A DNA stretch of 18,102 nt from CATOSK01 sp034423195 (GTDB taxonomy: Bacteria; Chloroflexota; Dehalococcoidia; Lucifugimonadales; UBA3495). The notes under the pieces are model-generated. The model ran no database searches, had not been told where the DNA came from, and saw only the letters and a list, made by a program, of their open reading frames with translations. Shown here piece after piece: positions 15,259-18,102 of this stretch (the first letter of the stretch is position 1; each line of letters opens with the position of its first letter). The stretch covers positions 1 to 18,102 of the forward strand of contig DAOUIZ010000048.1 of the NCBI GenBank assembly GCA_034423195.1. The letters are read 5' to 3'. The position numbers were made by a program, and so were the translations under genes.

Positions 15259-16346
15259 ATAGCGTTCAAGACTTGATTGTCCCCCACCTCCGCGCCCTCA
15301 ACACCTACCAGGGCGTCGACCCTATGGAGGTCCTCGCCGAGCAGGCTGGGATCGCCCCCGAGGATGTCATTCGCCTCAACGGCAACGAAAACCCCTATGG
15401 CCCTTCCCCCGGGGTCGTCGAAGCCTTGGGGAAGTTCCAGCACTACAACCACTACCCCGACCCCGGCCAGCGCCGCCTCCGCGAGGCTCTGTCGGACTAC
15501 CTCGAAGTGGATCCCGGCCGCATCGTCTGCGGCAACGGCAGCGACGAGTTAATAGACATGCTCCTCCGAATGTTCGTCGGGCCGGGTGACAACGTCCTCT
15601 TGCCCACCCCCACCTTCGGAATGTACGCTTTCAACACCGAGGTCGTCGGAGGCGATCCCGTCTCCGTCCCCCGCGACCACAACTTTGAAATCGACCTCGA
15701 AGCCGTCCGCATCGCTGTAACCTCCAGCACCAAGGCCATCTTCCTGGCCTCTCCCAACAACCCCAGCGGCAACATCGCCACCCAGGCCCAGGTGCGAGGG
15801 CTGCTCGAAACCGGAGTCTTGGTCGTTGTCGACGAGGCCTACTACGAGTTTTGCGGCGAATCCATCCTCCCCCTGGTGGAGGAATACCCCAACCTCGTCG
15901 TCCTCCGCACCTTCAGCAAATGGGCTGGACTGGCTGGCTTGCGGCTTGGGCTCGGCGTCATGGACCCCGCCGTCAGCCAGACCATGATGAGCATGAAGCC
16001 CCCCTACAACGTCACCCTCCCCGCCGAGGTCGCCCTCCTTGCTTCCCTGGAAGACCGCCCCGCCCTCATGTCCCGCGTCCATGCCATCGTCCAGGAACGG
16101 GACCGGATGATGTCCCTTCTCCAGCAGATTCCTGGGGTTGAGCCCTGGCCGTCACGGGCCAACTTCATCCTCTGTGGGCTCCCCGAGGGCCGCGGCAAGG
16201 AGATATTCGAGGGGCTCTGCCGCCGCGGAATCTTCCTCCGCTACTTCGGCAACGCCCGTCTCCAGGACTACATCCGCATCAGCGTCGGCCTCCCTGCCGA
16301 AACCGACGCCGTCATCGCCGCCTTGACCGACCTCGTGGGAGCGTAA
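15255..16346 (+). CDS. hisC: HisC, histidinol-phosphate aminotransferase
   Basis: A PLP enzyme that converts imidazole acetol-phosphate and glutamate to histidinol-phosphate. The 363-residue product shows LNGNENPYGPSP at the N-terminus, CGNGSDELIDML, SPNNPSGN, VVDEAYYEF (PLP-binding Asp/Tyr) and the Schiff-base Lys222 in TFSKWAGLAGLRLG. Arg and aromatic residues near the C-terminus (GIFLRYF, DYIRISVG) match substrate carboxylate binding in fold type I aminotransferases. The ATG overlaps the hisD stop (ATGA), and GAAGG at 15242-15246 is the likely ribosome site. Other fold type I aminotransferases look similar, but the his context decides. Confidence 0.95.
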
Positions 16347-16349
16347 CCC

Positions 16350-16985
16350 ATGCAGGACAATCCCTCTTCCCTCGCCCTCAACGGGGACCAACCCCGCCGC
16401 GCCGAGCTTCAGCGCACCACCGGAGAGACCCAGATTTCCCTGTCCGTCGACCTCGATGGCCAGGGCGTCTATCAGGTCGACACCGGCAACGGCTTCCTCG
16501 ACCACATGGTCAGCCAGATTGCACGCCATGGCCTGTTTGACATAACCCTCCATGCCCAGGGCGACGTCCACGTCGGCTGGCACCACCTCGTCGAGGACAC
16601 CGCCATCATGCTTGGCCGCGCCTTCCGCGAGGCCCTCGGTGAACCCCGGGGCATCCGACGCATGGGCCATGCCATCGTCCCTTTGGACGAGACCCTCGTC
16701 ATGGTCGCCCTCGACTTCAGCGGGCGGGGGTACGCTGTCGTTGACACCACCCTCAACGAAACCATGGTAGAGACCCTGTCCGGCGACCTCATTCAGCACT
16801 TCCTCGAGGCCTTCGCCATCGAGGCCCGCCTCAACCTTCACGCCCGGGTGATGACCGGCGCCAGCCCTCACCACAAGGCCGAGGCCCTCTGCAAGGCCCT
16901 CGCCCGCGCCCTCCGCGACGCCGTCGAGCCCGACCCCCGCGCCCCTGGGATGGTCCCCTCCACCAAGGACACCCTGGACGCCTGA
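16350..16985 (+). CDS. hisB: HisB, imidazoleglycerol-phosphate dehydratase (monofunctional)
   Basis: Dehydrates imidazoleglycerol-phosphate to imidazole acetol-phosphate. The 211-residue product is a stand-alone dehydratase without the phosphatase domain of enteric HisB. It retains the manganese-binding motifs: FLDHM (49-53), HHLVED at 78-83, and SPHHKAEA with His174, His175 and Glu178. The segment preceding HHLVED reads VGW where an Asp-containing stretch (D.HH) is more usual. The start lies 3 nt after hisC, with GGGAG at 16337-16341 as the ribosome site. It is the last his gene in the window and is followed by a palindromic terminator. Confidence 0.95.
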   Translation: MQDNPSSLALNGDQPRRAELQRTTGETQISLSVDLDGQGVYQVDTGNGFLDHMVSQIARHGLFDITLHAQGDVHVGWHHLVEDTAIMLGRAFREALGEPRGIRRMGHAIVPLDETLVMVALDFSGRGYAVVDTTLNETMVETLSGDLIQHFLEAFAIEARLNLHARVMTGASPHHKAEALCKALARALRDAVEPDPRAPGMVPSTKDTLDA

Positions 16986-17017
16986 CCCTTCCCCCAACGT
17001 AATCTTCCGCCCACGAA

Positions 17018-17051
17018 AAACCGCTCCGGCGTCGCGACGCCGGAGCGGTTT
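17018..17051. terminator. Perfect 34-nt palindrome, bidirectional terminator
   Basis: The 17-base arms at 17018-17034 and 17035-17051 are exact reverse complements, with an A-run before and a T-run after. On the + strand the stem ends in GGTTTC; on the - strand it is followed by GGTTTTTCG, the better U-tract. It lies 32 nt after hisB and 25 nt beyond the stop of the convergent crotonase gene, so it serves both. Confidence 0.85.
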
Positions 17052-17076
17052 CAAAAGACCCCGTAACCGTCGAACC

Positions 17077-17865
17077 CTACTGAGCGTTCGACAACGGCCG
17101 TCCCCGCCGGGCAATAAACTCCGGGAAAGCCTCTTCCGCCCGCGCGCCCTTGGATACGTTGGTCGTGTAGTCCTTCTCGGCGGCCCACTGCTCTTCCAGG
17201 TCCATCGTCATCTGCTTCAGCAGCAGCCGCTTCACCCCGATCACCGAGTCCCGCCGGTTCTTGGCGATGGTGGTCGCGATTTCCATCGTCTTTTCCCTCA
17301 ACTGCTCGCTCGGCACCAGGTGGTTCAGCAACCCTATTCGATACGCCTCTTCCGCTTCCACCACCCGCGCCGTGAACAGTAGTTCCTTGGCCATCGGCCA
17401 ACCGACTTGGTTCGGCAGCGTCCAGGTGCTGTTGATTCTCCCGTAGGCCACCGCCAGGAACCGGAAGCTGGAGTTCTCGCAGCCAATGCGGAAGTCCAGG
17501 GAAGAGGAAAGCACCGCGCCGCCGCCGTAGGCCAGCCCGTTGATCATCCCGATAATCGGCTTGTCGCAGGCCGCCAGTTCATAGCTCCCTCGCGACCGCC
17601 CCTTGTTCCGTTCTTCCAGTTCTTCCGGGGTGTACTTGGCGTCGTTCTCCCGCTGCTCGTGGATGTCCCCGCCCGCCGAGAATGCCCGGTTCCCCGAGCC
17701 CGTCAGCACTATGCAGCCCACGTCGTCATTCTCGTTCAGATCCCGGACCGCCTGGTGCAGCTCGGTGGATAGCTGATTGTTCATCGCATTGAGCTTTTCC
17801 GGTCGGTTCAGGGTGATGATCCCCACACCCTCTTCAATCTCCACGGTAATGAACTCTGGATTCAT
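17077..17865 (-). CDS. Crotonase superfamily (enoyl-CoA hydratase/isomerase-like) protein
   Basis: A 262-residue crotonase-fold protein: VGIITLNRPEKLNAMNNQL (14-32), the oxyanion-hole segment AFSAGGDIHEQ (61-71), and GLAYGGGAVLSSSLDFRIG (110-128). Compared with classical enoyl-CoA hydratase, the GGGCEL and FGQPE motifs are changed to GGGAVL and FRFLA, so both catalytic glutamates are lost (Val118, Ala138). It still should bind an acyl-CoA, but hydratase activity is unlikely. Isomerase, hydrolase or other crotonase chemistry is possible. The frame extends 36 residues upstream, but GAGGAGAGG just before the ATG at 17865 and the family N-terminus set the start. It has its own near-consensus promoter and points toward hisB. 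Confidence 0.88.
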   Translation of the reverse strand: MNPEFITVEIEEGVGIITLNRPEKLNAMNNQLSTELHQAVRDLNENDDVGCIVLTGSGNRAFSAGGDIHEQRENDAKYTPEELEERNKGRSRGSYELAACDKPIIGMINGLAYGGGAVLSSSLDFRIGCENSSFRFLAVAYGRINSTWTLPNQVGWPMAKELLFTARVVEAEEAYRIGLLNHLVPSEQLREKTMEIATTIAKNRRDSVIGVKRLLLKQMTMDLEEQWAAEKDYTTNVSKGARAEEAFPEFIARRGRPLSNAQ

Positions 17866-17868
17866 GGT

Positions 17869-17877
17869 CCTCTCCTC
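17869..17877 (-). promoter_or_regulatory. Ribosome binding site fixing the crotonase start
   Basis: GAGGAGAGG on the - strand ends three nt before the ATG at 17865; its AGGAG core is six nt away. It selects this start over the one at 17973. Confidence 0.75.
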
Positions 17878-17944
17878 GGCGTCAGAGTAAGGGACTTGGC
17901 CCAGTCCCTTCCGGGCCCGTAACGGGTCCAACATAGCTCGGCCC

Positions 17945-17973
17945 ATTGTATGTTGTCCCCCCAACACCGTCAA
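17945..17973 (-). promoter_or_regulatory. Near-consensus promoter for the crotonase gene
   Basis: On the - strand TTGACG (17973-17968) and TACAAT (17950-17945) are spaced by 17 nt. The leader to the ATG is about 75 nt. Confidence 0.8.
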
Positions 17974-18021
17974 ACCAACCTTTCCTCATCCCAGGGCCAA
18001 CGCATTCTAAATTTAGGGTAC

Positions 18022-18030
18022 TGATAGAAT
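18022..18030 (+). promoter_or_regulatory. Extended -10 element pointing out of the window
   Basis: TGATAGAAT at 18022-18030 fits an extended -10 (TGn plus TAGAAT); no good -35 is seen. It would drive a gene beyond the right edge, divergent from the crotonase gene. Confidence 0.3.
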
Positions 18031-18102
18031 CGTGGTGTAAAGCGAGGCAGAGGTACAGGTTGTGAGGTGTGGTGATGAGGAGCGGCGTCGAGGGAACCAG
18101 CT

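Noticed and set aside
16152..17114. 320-residue frame on the - strand opposite hisC and hisB
   Set aside because: Runs through the terminator palindrome and two confident genes, with no recognisable domain.
18075..18102. Possible gene start at the right edge (ATG 18075 with GAGG 18064-18067 upstream)
   Set aside because: Only nine codons are visible (MRSGVEGTS), too little to support a gene.

Overview
The window is a GC-rich, gene-dense bacterial chromosome segment. Most genes strongly prefer C (and G) at third codon positions, use GTG and TTG starts freely, and are packed on the + strand. The gene mix points to a Chloroflexota lineage, Dehalococcoidia or SAR202-like: CoA-transferase, BKACE/DUF849, a molybdenum hydroxylase large subunit with a MoaD-like partner, a crotonase, and a his operon with hisZ. 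This assignment is inference from family content and style; no rRNA or other marker gene is present.

Layout. (1) 2-112: tail of a reading frame cut by the window edge, transposase-like. (2) 152-2272: a family I CoA-transferase locus with an unusual architecture, a B-like plus A fusion followed by a separate B subunit. (3) 2399-4927: a GNAT acetyltransferase, a cytidylate-kinase-like protein and a rhomboid protease, each in its own short unit; good 17-bp-spaced promoters precede the GNAT and rhomboid genes. (4) 4928-5541: a lower-GC islet with a widespread inverted repeat, a strong promoter and a retropepsin-like protease. (5) 5545-8885: a BKACE gene (-) and a molybdopterin-binding hydroxylase subunit (+) diverge from an intergenic region whose -10 element reads in both directions; a MoaD/ThiS-like gene with a C-terminal diglycine and a clear terminator follow. 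(6) 9260-10549: an apparently acquired pair (DUF6338-like membrane protein plus an overlapping 42-residue proline-rich ORF) next to an ArsR-type regulator that has lost its DNA-binding half. (7) 10585-16985: histidine genes in the order hisZ, hisG, zinc-dependent phospholipase C-like gene, hisD, hisC, hisB. From hisG on they are nearly gapless or overlapping. (8) 17018-17051: a 34-nt perfect palindrome serving as terminator between hisB and a convergent crotonase-family gene (-), which has a textbook promoter at 17945-17973. The stretch to the right edge holds that promoter and a weak outward one.

How the parts fit. The CoA-transferase, BKACE, molybdenum hydroxylase and crotonase suggest catabolism of organic acids through CoA esters. 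BKACE enzymes release acetoacetate, which family I CoA-transferases can activate, so regions 2 and 5 could be linked metabolically (inference). The his genes cover the first step (HisZ/HisG), the dehydratase (HisB), the aminotransferase (HisC) and the final oxidation (HisD); hisA, hisF, hisH and hisI are not in the window. No intergenic gap exceeds about 300 bases. No tRNA, rRNA, CRISPR array or riboswitch was recognised.

Most unusual points: HisZ beside a long-form HisG that should not need it; a phospholipase C-like gene overlapping hisD inside the his operon; the B'-A + B CoA-transferase; the symmetric divergent promoter; and the DUF6338/micro-ORF cassette beside a decapitated regulator.
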